Below are positions 36,301 through 44,218 of a stretch of 64,000 bases of DNA, one piece after another. The stretch covers positions 558,001-622,000 of the forward strand of contig AKCV02000015.1 in assembly GCA_000272025.2 (NCBI GenBank), in the 5' to 3' direction. Origin of the DNA: Imbroritus primus (GTDB taxonomy: Bacteria; Pseudomonadota; Gammaproteobacteria; Burkholderiales; Burkholderiaceae). The stretch's first letter is position 1. Each line of letters begins with the position of its first letter. Below the pieces are notes generated by a model. The model saw nothing but the letters and a program-made list of their open reading frames with translations, had not been told where the DNA came from and made no database searches. Both the position numbers and the translations under genes were made by a program.

Positions 36301-37695
36301 ATGACCACCACCCCCAGCCAGACCCTGGCCAGCTTTGCGGCCACGCTGACATTCCAGGACATTCCCGAGCCGGTGATCCGCCGTGCCGAAAACCTCTTCG
36401 TCGACTGGGTCGGCTCAGCGCTGGCCGGCAAGGGCGCCCGCGCCGTGACTGCCATCGAACGGTTCTGCATGGCCATGGGGCCAGTGCCCGAGCCTACGGG
36501 AAGCCATACGGTGCAGGGCGCGGCCGAGATCCTCATGTCGCGCCGCACGACGAGTCCGTACCTGGCGGCAATGATCAACGGCGCCTCGTCGCATTTCATT
36601 GAGCAGGACGACGTGCACAACGGTTCCGTGTTCCACCCGGCAGCCGTGGTTTTTCCTGCCGTGCTGGCGGTGGCGCAGGCGACCGGCCGCTCGGGCCGCG
36701 ACCTGCTGACGGCGGCCGTGGCGGGGTACGAGGTCGGCATCCGTGTGGGTGAGTTCCTCGGGCGCTCGCATTACCGCATCTTCCACACCACCGGTACCGC
36801 CGGCACGGTGGCAGCAGCGGCCGCGGTTGGCAATCTGTTGCAGCTGACACCGGAACAGATGCTGCATGCTTTTGGTTCGGCTGGTACGCAAGCCAGCGGG
36901 CTGTGGGAATTCCTGCGCGACGCCGCGGACTCAAAGCAGCTACATACCGCTAAGGCAGCGGCCGATGGTTTGCTAGCAGCCTATCTTGCGGCGGATGGCT
37001 TTACGGGCGCGCGCCAGATTCTCGAAGGTGCGCAGGGCATGGCAGCAGGCATGTCGCAGGACGCCGACCCGGCCAAACTGACTGACCGCCTTGGCACACG
37101 CTGGGCGCTGGCTGAAACCTCCTTCAAGTTCCACGCGTCGTGCCGCCATACCCACCCGGCGGCGGATGCGCTGCTGGCGGTGATGCGCGAGCACGATCTG
37201 CGCCATGCCGACATTGCGCAGGTGGTCGCCCGCGTCCACCAGGGCGCCATTGACGTGCTTGGCGCGGTGACGGTGCCGCAGACAGTGCACCAAGGCAAGT
37301 TCTCGATGGGTACCGTGCTCGGGCTGATTGCCGTGAAAGGCGTGGCGGGTGTGCGCGAGTTCGAGCAGGATTACCTGCATCCCGAGGTGGCGGCGTTCCG
37401 CGACAAGGTCGAGATGGTGCTCGACGAAGAAGTCGACCGCACCTACCCCGTGCGCTGGATCGGCAAGGTCACGGTACACACCAACGACGGCCGCGTGCTG
37501 GATGGGCGTGTCGATGAACCGAAGGGCGATCCTGGCAATACGCTCAGCCGCGAGGAAATCGAGCAGAAGGCATCACGCCTTGCGGCATTTTCCGGGGCTG
37601 CCTCGGCGTCTGACATGGCGGCGTTCTACGCGTGGGCCTGGCGCCTGGCCGATCATCCGCATGTCGGCCGGCTGTTTTCCGGAGCATCCGCATGA
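36301..37695 (+). CDS. MmgE/PrpD family protein
   Basis: The MmgE/PrpD family includes 2-methylcitrate dehydratase, cis-aconitate decarboxylase and several uncharacterised enzymes on branched or tricarboxylic acids. The protein has 464 residues. Family landmarks are the N-terminal FVDWVGSALAGKGARA, the active-site region MINGASSHFIEQDDVHNGSVFHPAAVV, and FHASCRHTHPAADALLAV. The ATG at 36301 has AGGAG upstream. Its stop overlaps the CitE-like gene start as ATGA. No PrpB or PrpC accompanies it, so a methylcitrate-cycle role is unlikely. An isomerase, dehydratase or decarboxylase step on a C5-C6 acid is plausible. Confidence 0.83.
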   Translation: MTTTPSQTLASFAATLTFQDIPEPVIRRAENLFVDWVGSALAGKGARAVTAIERFCMAMGPVPEPTGSHTVQGAAEILMSRRTTSPYLAAMINGASSHFIEQDDVHNGSVFHPAAVVFPAVLAVAQATGRSGRDLLTAAVAGYEVGIRVGEFLGRSHYRIFHTTGTAGTVAAAAAVGNLLQLTPEQMLHAFGSAGTQASGLWEFLRDAADSKQLHTAKAAADGLLAAYLAADGFTGARQILEGAQGMAAGMSQDADPAKLTDRLGTRWALAETSFKFHASCRHTHPAADALLAVMREHDLRHADIAQVVARVHQGAIDVLGAVTVPQTVHQGKFSMGTVLGLIAVKGVAGVREFEQDYLHPEVAAFRDKVEMVLDEEVDRTYPVRWIGKVTVHTNDGRVLDGRVDEPKGDPGNTLSREEIEQKASRLAAFSGAASASDMAAFYAWAWRLADHPHVGRLFSGASA

Positions 37696-38501
37696 GCGAA
37701 GCAGCATTGCCCCGTTCCTACCTGTTCGTTCCGGCCAACCGGCCCGAGCGGCTGGACAAGGCGTTGCAGTCTGGCGCGGATGCCGTCATCGTTGATCTCG
37801 AAGATGCCGTGCCGCCCGCCGACAAGCGCGCTGCCAGGGAGAGCCTGCTGGCATGGCTGACCGCTGAGGCATCTGTGCTGGTGCGCGTCAATGGTCCGGA
37901 TACCGAATGGTTCGAGGACGATGTCCGCCTTGCCTCCCATCCCGGCGTGGCGGGCATCGTGCTGCCGAAGACCGAGCGTCCGGCGCATCTGGCGCGTGTT
38001 GCCGCGCACTGCCACGAGGCTTGCGGGTTGTATCCCATTGTGGAAACCGCGGGGGCCTTCGAGGATCTTGTGGCGCTGGCCCGCAGCCCGCGCGTCGTAC
38101 GCCTGATGTTTGGCTCGCTCGACCTGCAGGTCGACCTGGGGGTGACCGAAGCAGCGGGCGATGAACTGTTGTTCTTCCGCGCGCAGGTCGTGCTGGCTTC
38201 ACGCCTTGCCAATATCGCGCCACCCGTGGAGGGTGTGACGACCGTGCTCGACGACGCTGAAAGGATCGAGGCCGATACGCGGCGCGGGCGTACGCTGGGA
38301 TTCAGGAGCAAGTTGTGCATTCATCCGCGGCAGGTGGCCCATGTGCATCGCGGATTCGCCTGGTCCGAGACCGAGCGTGACTGGGCGCGGCGCGTGATGG
38401 AGGCTGTCGCGTCGAGCCAGGGTGCAGCGGTTGCCGTGGATGGCAAGATGGTCGATATGCCGGTGATCCGGCAGGCGACGGAGATCCTGCAGGCACGGTA
38501 G
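37692..38501 (+). CDS. CitE-like CoA-ester lyase (HpcH/HpaI family), possible citramalyl-CoA lyase
   Basis: CitE-like lyases cleave 3-hydroxyacyl-CoA esters; citramalyl-CoA gives acetyl-CoA and pyruvate. The protein has 269 residues. Motifs are SYLFVPANRPERLDKAL, the metal-binding VIVDLEDAVPP, LYPIVETAGAFEDL with a conserved Glu, and LMFGSLDLQVDLG with a conserved Asp. It is the last gene of the operon that begins with the mesaconyl/itaconyl-CoA hydratase. Malyl-CoA or citryl-CoA-like substrates remain possible. Confidence 0.85.
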   Translation: MSEAALPRSYLFVPANRPERLDKALQSGADAVIVDLEDAVPPADKRAARESLLAWLTAEASVLVRVNGPDTEWFEDDVRLASHPGVAGIVLPKTERPAHLARVAAHCHEACGLYPIVETAGAFEDLVALARSPRVVRLMFGSLDLQVDLGVTEAAGDELLFFRAQVVLASRLANIAPPVEGVTTVLDDAERIEADTRRGRTLGFRSKLCIHPRQVAHVHRGFAWSETERDWARRVMEAVASSQGAAVAVDGKMVDMPVIRQATEILQAR

Positions 38502-38521
38502 CCGGATCGCGGCACCACCCA

Positions 38522-39103
38522 TCATGACCTGGCGAAATGGTCGGCCACCCACTGTCGGCATTCCGCCCAGAGCGCCGGCGCGCCGCGCTCGATGGCAGGT
38601 CCGTAACGGGACATCACCTGCTCGAGCGACACGCCATTCTCGGTCCAGGTTCCGCCACCGGCGACCACATTCACCAGCAGCGGCTGAAACCGGTCGAGCG
38701 CCTTGGCGAATCTGGCATCCTCGGTCTCGGCATCTTCGAATTCCTGCCACAGTGCCAGCAGCTCGGCGCCCTGCGGCTGCGGCAATAGCCCAAACAGCCG
38801 CCGGGCTGCCACGCGTTCGCGTTCCGCCTGTTCTTCCTGCGCATGCCCGCCATGAATCGGAGTATCGCCGACGTCGATCTCGACGATGTCATGCAGCAGG
38901 AGCATGCGGATCACGCGGTTGGCATCAACCGGTCCGACGGCATATTCATGCAGTAGCAGCGCGTACATGGCCAGATGCCAGGAGTGCTCGGCGGAGTTTT
39001 CCTTGCGGCTGCCGTCGAGCAGGGGAGACTGGCGGACAACGGATTTCAGTCCGTCAATCTCCTTGAGGAAGCGCAGTTGCTGGGCGAGGGCTGTCAATGG
39101 CAT
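38522..39103 (-). CDS. HD-domain hydrolase (YfbR/HDDC2-like, probable 5'-nucleotidase)
   Basis: HD proteins of this group are metal-dependent phosphohydrolases, several of them active on deoxynucleoside 5'-monophosphates. The protein has 193 residues from the ATG at 39103. The histidine of the first motif (NSAEHSWHLAMYALLL) and the HD doublet (IRMLLLHDIVEIDVGDTP) are intact, with a third Asp further on (FAKALDRFQPLL). An in-frame ATG further upstream would add residues with no family resemblance. It is convergent with the CitE-like gene and shows no functional link to its neighbours. Confidence 0.82.
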   Translation of the reverse strand: MPLTALAQQLRFLKEIDGLKSVVRQSPLLDGSRKENSAEHSWHLAMYALLLHEYAVGPVDANRVIRMLLLHDIVEIDVGDTPIHGGHAQEEQAERERVAARRLFGLLPQPQGAELLALWQEFEDAETEDARFAKALDRFQPLLVNVVAGGGTWTENGVSLEQVMSRYGPAIERGAPALWAECRQWVADHFARS

Positions 39104-39233
39104 GGGACCGTATTCCGGGCGAGGCGACACCACGACTATACATGGCGGCGTCATGCCGGGCGGGCCGGCGTTGCAGCTTTTCCACCTTGCAGCAGGGATG
39201 CGGGATCTGGCTGCGACGAAGTGTGCCTTCAGC

Positions 39234-40454
39234 CTAGGCTGCGCGCAGGAGATCGACAAGCGGTACCGTGGTATCGCCAACTTGCGCGGGCGCGGGATGA
39301 ATGCCTGCCTGCAGCATGCGCCGGGCGGCCAGATGATCCCCCGGCGCATTCATCGATTCCACGCACACCAGTGTATCGCCGCGATAATGGAATAGCGAAA
39401 AGGACGAGGTATCCGGACCCTGGCGCATCACGCTCGTGGAGACATCGGGCGGCAGCAGGCCGGCCATCTGCAGCCGCAGCGTGCCCTGGTCCGACCAGAA
39501 CCACGGCACTGCGGCATACGGCTTGGGCTCGCCGCGCAGCGTGGCGACGGCGGTACGCGCCTGATCGTTCGCGTTCTGCACGGATTCCAGGCGTATCGAT
39601 GGCAAGCCGTTGCCGGGGCACAGGCGGGCGCAATCACCAATCGCGAGGACTTGCGGCACACTGGTCTGCATCCACGGATCGACCAGTACGCCATCGTCGC
39701 ATGCAATGCCGGCCTGTTCGGCCAATGCGGTTTCCGGCAGGGCGCCGATGCCGACGATCACGAGATCGGTTGGCAAGGGCTCGTTGCCGAACATCAGATG
39801 TGTCACCCGGCTGCCGTCCACGCGATAGTCGGTGACGGACGTCCGCAGGCGGATATCCACGCCGGCCTGCCGGTGATGTGTCTCGATGCGGCCCGAGAGC
39901 TCCGGCGATACCGCGCGGCCCAGCAGCCGTGGCGCAGCTTCGATCACGGTCACCGTCTTGCCGAGCGACGCTGCGGTTGCCGCGATTTCCAGGCCGATGA
40001 ATCCGCCGCCAATCACCGTGACATGGCGGGCGGCCGACAGGCGTTCGCGCAGGCGCATGGCATCCTGCACATGCCGCAGCGTGGCGACATTGCCGAATGA
40101 TTCCAGGGGCGCAATGGTCCGTGCGCGCGCACCCGTGGCCAGCCCCAGCCAGTCCCAGCCAAGCGTGGCGCCGGAAGCAAGCTGCAGCGTCTTGCCGGCG
40201 ATGTCGATGGCGGTTGCCATCTTGCCCTGGTGCACGGTGAATCCCTGCGTGACAAGCTGATCGACCGACAGTAGCGGCTGGGCGACCGCCTGCGGATCCT
40301 GCAGGAAGCGCTTGGAGAGTGGCGGGCGCTGGTAGGGTGGTTCGGCTTCGGCACACACCAGCGTGCTCCGAGGTCCCAGGCCGGCACTGGCCAGGCCCTG
40401 GCATAACTGCGCGGCGGCGTGGCCACCGCCGATGATGACGATGCGCTGGCTCAT
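39234..40454 (-). CDS. Ferredoxin reductase (FAD/NADH) of the Rieske oxygenase system
   Basis: This flavoprotein passes electrons from NAD(P)H to the neighbouring ferredoxin. The protein has 406 residues. It has the FAD-binding IVIIGGGHAAAQLCQGL at the N-terminus, a second nucleotide-binding motif VTVIGGGFIGLEIAATA at about residues 145-161, and VLAIGDCARLCPG. A C-terminal domain ends the protein. This architecture is that of putidaredoxin/rhodocoxin reductases. The ATG at 40454 lies one base after the ferredoxin stop, so the two are co-translated. The partner oxygenase is probably the alpha/beta pair at 46654-48548. Confidence 0.88.
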   Translation of the reverse strand: MSQRIVIIGGGHAAAQLCQGLASAGLGPRSTLVCAEAEPPYQRPPLSKRFLQDPQAVAQPLLSVDQLVTQGFTVHQGKMATAIDIAGKTLQLASGATLGWDWLGLATGARARTIAPLESFGNVATLRHVQDAMRLRERLSAARHVTVIGGGFIGLEIAATAASLGKTVTVIEAAPRLLGRAVSPELSGRIETHHRQAGVDIRLRTSVTDYRVDGSRVTHLMFGNEPLPTDLVIVGIGALPETALAEQAGIACDDGVLVDPWMQTSVPQVLAIGDCARLCPGNGLPSIRLESVQNANDQARTAVATLRGEPKPYAAVPWFWSDQGTLRLQMAGLLPPDVSTSVMRQGPDTSSFSLFHYRGDTLVCVESMNAPGDHLAARRMLQAGIHPAPAQVGDTTVPLVDLLRAA

Positions 40455-40455
40455 G

Positions 40456-40788
40456 TCAGATCGCACCGCCGATCTGCTCGGACGGAATGGCGACCTGGAT
40501 ACCGTCGAGCCCGGCATGCATGACGATCTGGCAAGCCAGGCGGCTTGTGCCACTGCGCTCGGGCACCATCTCGAGCAGCACTGCTTCGCTGGCTTCCGGT
40601 TCTGGCAATTGCGCGAACCATTCCGGGCCGACCTGCACATGGCAGGTCCCGCAGATCGCGCCGCCGCCGCATTCCGCCACGATACCTTCGAGGCCATGCA
40701 TGCGCGCACCCTCCATCAGCGAATGGCCTTCCTTGATTTCAATGGTGGTGACGGTTCCGGCGGAGTCAGTGAAGTGTGCTGTCGGCAT
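40456..40788 (-). CDS. 2Fe-2S ferredoxin (putidaredoxin type)
   Basis: This is a small electron carrier. The protein has 110 residues. The cluster ligands are C40, C46, C49 and C86, spaced CX5CX2C with the last 36 residues further on, as in putidaredoxin/adrenodoxin-type ferredoxins. The ATG at 40788 gives the normal N-terminus (PTAHFTDSAGTVTTIEIKEG). It is encoded first in a minus-strand pair with its reductase. Its promoter region, 40789-40923, is shared with the divergent hydroxyacid dehydrogenase operon and holds a 17-bp inverted repeat. Confidence 0.92.
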   Translation of the reverse strand: MPTAHFTDSAGTVTTIEIKEGHSLMEGARMHGLEGIVAECGGGAICGTCHVQVGPEWFAQLPEPEASEAVLLEMVPERSGTSRLACQIVMHAGLDGIQVAIPSEQIGGAI

Positions 40789-40851
40789 GGTCGGGAGTCT
40801 CTGAAAGTCTGGATTTGCGAAATACGCTTGTCTCGTTGCGTGATCACATGA

Positions 40852-40868
40852 TATCGTATTATACGATA
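40852..40868. promoter_or_regulatory. Perfect 17-bp inverted repeat, probable operator
   Basis: The sequence TATCGTATTATACGATA has two perfect 8-base arms around one central base. It lies in the divergent region between the ferredoxin and hydroxyacid dehydrogenase genes. Its size and symmetry suit a dimeric GntR/FadR-type repressor. Related sites lie at the gntR/Rieske-alpha divergent region. The assignment to that GntR is inference. Confidence 0.65.
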
Positions 40869-40923
40869 AACCGACAATACAGTCGGACCCATTCATGTCT
40901 TTCTTTTTCGATGAGGTTCAAAC

Positions 40924-41925
40924 ATGCAGAACGGTAAGCAAGCTGTGGTGGTCTCGGTGAATTTGCCTGCGGATCTTCAGGGCGCCCTGCAGGAGCGTTT
41001 CGAGGTCCATCCGGTCGCGCCTGGCGAGCGCATCGAGAAAGCCCTGGCTCCAGACGTGGCGGCACGTATCCGTGGCGTGGTCGGCACCGTGCGCACACCC
41101 CTTGATCAGGCTTTCTTCCAGTCCATGCCGGCAGTCAGGGTAGTGTCGAATTTCGCGGTGGGCTATGACAATATCGACGTAAAAGCCGCGACGGCTGCCA
41201 ACGTTGTGGTGTGCAACACCCCCGGCGTGCTCGATGCCGCCGTGGCGGACCTGACGCTCGGCCTGATCCTGTGCACGGGCCGCAATCTCGTGGGTCTTGA
41301 CCGTTTCGTGCGGGATGGCCGCTGGGCCAAGGGCGCCGCGCCCTTGTCGTACGATCTGATGGGCAAGTCGCTGGGCCTCCTGGGCATGGGCCGCATCGGC
41401 CGCATGGTGGCGGAGCGGGCGCGTGCCTTTGGCATGAAGGTGTTCTATCACAACCGCAATCGCCAGGCTGCAGCGGAGGCCACTGGCATCGGCTATCTCG
41501 AGCGCGACGAACTGTTCCGCACCTGCGATTTCGTCAGCGTGCATGTACCCCTGACAGATGCGACGCGCAATTCCATCGGGGCGCGCGAGTTCGGCATGAT
41601 GAAACCGAGTGCGATCTTCATCAACACTTCGCGCGGCGCGGTGGTGGACGAGCCGGCCATGATCGAAGCGTTGAAGAATGGCACCATTGCAGGCGCGGGT
41701 CTCGACGTATTCGTGAAGGAGCCGCTCGATCCGGCTGCTTCCGCGCTGGCGGGCATGGACAACGTTACGCTGCTGCCGCACGTGGGCAGCGCCACGCATG
41801 AAACGCGCCGCGCCATGATCGACCTGGCCGTGCACAACCTGATCGATGTGCTGGAAGGTGCCAGGCCGGGTGCCGCAGTGAACCCGGAGGTGGATCACTA
41901 CGGGACCCTCAAGGAGCGTGCGTGA
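40924..41925 (+). CDS. D-isomer-specific 2-hydroxyacid dehydrogenase
   Basis: This NAD(P)H enzyme interconverts 2-oxoacids and D-2-hydroxyacids, like glyoxylate/hydroxypyruvate reductases. The protein has 333 residues. The nucleotide-binding motif (SLGLLGMGRIGRMVAERA) lies at about residues 150-167. The catalytic Arg, Glu and His are in NTSRGAVVDEPAM, AGLDVFVKEP and LLPHVGSATHETR. It overlaps the next gene as GTGA and is the first gene of a three-gene set with an IlvD/Edd dehydratase and a cupin. That suggests a role on a sugar-acid-derived 2-oxo or hydroxy acid. Confidence 0.88.
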   Translation: MQNGKQAVVVSVNLPADLQGALQERFEVHPVAPGERIEKALAPDVAARIRGVVGTVRTPLDQAFFQSMPAVRVVSNFAVGYDNIDVKAATAANVVVCNTPGVLDAAVADLTLGLILCTGRNLVGLDRFVRDGRWAKGAAPLSYDLMGKSLGLLGMGRIGRMVAERARAFGMKVFYHNRNRQAAAEATGIGYLERDELFRTCDFVSVHVPLTDATRNSIGAREFGMMKPSAIFINTSRGAVVDEPAMIEALKNGTIAGAGLDVFVKEPLDPAASALAGMDNVTLLPHVGSATHETRRAMIDLAVHNLIDVLEGARPGAAVNPEVDHYGTLKERA

Positions 41926-43652
41926 GCAAACCATACAAAGGTCTTGACGACGGCCTGACGCAGTATGGCGACCTCGGCTTTGCGCGCTACCTGCGCAGGT
42001 CTTTCGCGTCGTCGATGGGCTACAGCCGTGAGGCGCTCGACCGGCCGGTGATCGGTATCGCCGACAGTACGAGCGGATTCAACAACTGTCACCGGCATTT
42101 TCCGGAACTGCTTGCCGCGGTGGAACGCGGCGTGCTGATGGCGGGCGGTCTGCCGCTGCGCTTTCCGACCATCTCGCTGGGCGAAGCCTATCTCAACCCC
42201 ACCAGCATGAAGTTCCGCAACCTCATGTCGATGGATGTGGAGGAAATGGTGCGGGCCCAGCCGATGGATGCGGTCGTGCTGGTCGGTGGTTGCGACAAGA
42301 CCGTGCCGGCGCAACTGATGGGGGCGATCTCCGCCGGCAAGCCGGCTATCCAGCTGGTCGGTGGCCCGATGATGACAGGCCGTTTCGAAGGCGAGCGCCT
42401 GGGCGCGTGTACCGATTGCCGCCGCTATTGGGCGCGCCATCGGGCAGGCGAAGTATCGGAAAGCGTGATCAAGGTGGTGGAGGGCAATCTCGCCACTACC
42501 ACCGGTACCTGTGCGGTGATGGGTACTGCCAGCACCATGGCCTGCCTTGCCGAGGCACTTGGCTTGTCTTTGCCGGGTACGGCTGCCATCCCGGCGGTAC
42601 ATGCCGACCGCTTGCGCGCCGGCGAGGAATCCGGCAAGCGCGCAGTGGCACTGGCGCTGCAAGGGGTAAAACCCGATACGTTCATTACCGAGCGCTCGGT
42701 GGAAAATGCCTTGCGCGTGCTGCTGGCGATCAGCGGTTCGACCAACGCGCTGGTGCACCTCACGGCCATTGCTGGCCGTGCCGGTATTCGCATCGACCGT
42801 GCGCGGCTCAATGCCCTGAGCGAGTCCACGCCGGTGCTGCTCGATCTCAAGCCGACGGGCGAGCATTACATGGAAGACTTCCATGCCGCGGGTGGCATGC
42901 CTGCCATCCTGCGGGAGCTGAAGCCATTGCTGCATCTGGATTGTCCGACAGTGGGCGGCCTGACCATCGGCGAAGTGATCGAAGCCGTGGGCTGGAGCAA
43001 TACCGATATCGTCCGGCCGATGGACCGGCCGATTGATCCGGTGGGCGGCCTGATCGCACTCGAAGGGTCGCTGGCGCCGAATGGCGCGCTGCTCAAGCGG
43101 GCGGCGGCGGACAAGCGGTTGTTCGAGACCGAGGGGCGGGCCGTGGTGTTCGAGAATCTCGAGGACCTCGCGGCACGCATCGATAGTCCTGACCTCGATG
43201 TCGAAGTTGGGGATGTGCTGGTCCTCAAGCATGCGGGTCCGAAAGCGGCCGGCATGCCCGAGGCCGGTTACCTGCCGATCCCGAGCAAGCTGGCACGGCA
43301 GGGCGTGAAGGACATGCTGCGCATCTCCGACGCACGCATGAGCGGTACGGCCTATGGCACGGTGGTGCTGCATGTGTCGCCCGAAGCGGCAGCAGATGGC
43401 CCGCTTGCCCTGGTGCGCAATGGTGATCGTATTCGTCTGTCGGTCGAGGCGCGACGGATCGATCTGCTGGTGCCGGAGGAAGAACTGGCGCAGCGCCGCA
43501 AGGTGCGTCCAGCCCCGGCAGCCGCGCCTGCGCGTGGCTACGCAAGCCTGTTCGAGCGCCACGTGATGCAGGCCGAGGACGGTTGCGACTTCGATTTTCT
43601 GCAGGCGGATCCGGCGGCAGCGGTGCCGTCATCCACTTCATCTTCACGCTAG
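41922..43652 (+). CDS. IlvD/Edd family dehydratase, sugar-acid (L-arabinonate/D-xylonate-like) type
   Basis: These [2Fe-2S] enzymes dehydrate polyhydroxy acids to 2-keto-3-deoxy acids. The protein has 576 residues with a GTG start at 41922 behind AAGGAG. Candidate cluster cysteines are C56 (GFNNCH), C124 (GGCDKT) and C197 (GTCAVMG). Their spacing of 68 and 73 residues equals that of the characterised L-arabinonate dehydratase. The family text is consistent (SMDVEEMVRAQPMDAVV, ACTDCRRYW). It could instead act on another aldonate or on a dihydroxy acid. The neighbouring cupin and nearby semialdehyde dehydrogenase support sugar-acid catabolism. The C-terminal tail is low-complexity serine/alanine. 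Confidence 0.87.
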   Translation: MSKPYKGLDDGLTQYGDLGFARYLRRSFASSMGYSREALDRPVIGIADSTSGFNNCHRHFPELLAAVERGVLMAGGLPLRFPTISLGEAYLNPTSMKFRNLMSMDVEEMVRAQPMDAVVLVGGCDKTVPAQLMGAISAGKPAIQLVGGPMMTGRFEGERLGACTDCRRYWARHRAGEVSESVIKVVEGNLATTTGTCAVMGTASTMACLAEALGLSLPGTAAIPAVHADRLRAGEESGKRAVALALQGVKPDTFITERSVENALRVLLAISGSTNALVHLTAIAGRAGIRIDRARLNALSESTPVLLDLKPTGEHYMEDFHAAGGMPAILRELKPLLHLDCPTVGGLTIGEVIEAVGWSNTDIVRPMDRPIDPVGGLIALEGSLAPNGALLKRAAADKRLFETEGRAVVFENLEDLAARIDSPDLDVEVGDVLVLKHAGPKAAGMPEAGYLPIPSKLARQGVKDMLRISDARMSGTAYGTVVLHVSPEAAADGPLALVRNGDRIRLSVEARRIDLLVPEEELAQRRKVRPAPAAAPARGYASLFERHVMQAEDGCDFDFLQADPAAAVPSSTSSSR

Positions 43653-43701
43653 ACCGCGCGGCCCTCCTCAACGAGGTGGGCTGTCGCCAGGAGGAACCAG
43701 C

Positions 43702-44070
43702 ATGTCATTGATCAAGCAGATCCACACGACCAATCTCGGTGAGGGCGAGCAATCGCGCTGCGCGCCGGAGCGCCTTCTGGAAGGCGAGCCACTGTACACC
43801 TCGTGGGAGCAGGACCAGGCCGGCGAAATGGTACGTACCGGCGTGTGGGCCAGTACGCCCGGCAAGAATATTTCCATGAAAGGAAGCATCTATGAACTGT
43901 GCCACCTGCTCGAAGGTACGGTAGAGATCGCGGGGGAGGATGGCTCGATGCAACGCTTCTCCGCTGGCGACACTTTTGTGATGAAGCCCGGTTTCAAGGG
44001 GACGTGGAAGACGGTGACTCCCGTGCGCAAGATCTACATGATCGTCGACACCGCCGCGACCGCAGCCTAG
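43702..44070 (+). CDS. Cupin-domain protein (cupin_3/EutQ-like)
   Basis: This is a 122-residue single-cupin protein. The second cupin motif is easily read (YELCHLLEGTVEIAGEDGSMQRFSAGDTFVMKPGFKGTWKT). The first motif lacks several of the usual metal-binding histidines, so metal binding is uncertain. GGAGGA precedes the ATG. It follows the dehydratase by 49 bases and ends in a strong terminator. Such cupins often accompany sugar-acid or hydroxyacid catabolism, but the role here is not known. Confidence 0.83.
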   Translation: MSLIKQIHTTNLGEGEQSRCAPERLLEGEPLYTSWEQDQAGEMVRTGVWASTPGKNISMKGSIYELCHLLEGTVEIAGEDGSMQRFSAGDTFVMKPGFKGTWKTVTPVRKIYMIVDTAATAA

Positions 44071-44137
44071 TGCCTGTGCCGCGCGCGATGGCAGTCATCG
44101 GCGCGGCCATGGCGCGATGTGCCGGTGATTGGCAGAA

Positions 44138-44164
44138 AGGCCGCCCGAACCGGGCGGCCTTTTC
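44138..44164 (+). terminator. Rho-independent terminator after the cupin gene
   Basis: A perfect 10-bp stem (AGGCCGCCCG at 44138-44147 and CGGGCGGCCT at 44151-44160) with a 3-base loop is followed by TTTC. It lies between the convergent cupin and aldehyde dehydrogenase genes. Confidence 0.82.
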
Positions 44165-44218
44165 ACTGATGCGCCTTGCCCTGGATGTACGATGCCCAGG
44201 GCATGGTCGCCGGCAGGG

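Noticed and set aside
36301-37695. MmgE/PrpD protein as PrpD of the methylcitrate cycle, paired with prpE at 55854
   Set aside because: No prpB, prpC or acnD lies nearby, prpE is 18 kb away, and the gene is embedded in a CoA-ester operon. A different substrate is more likely.
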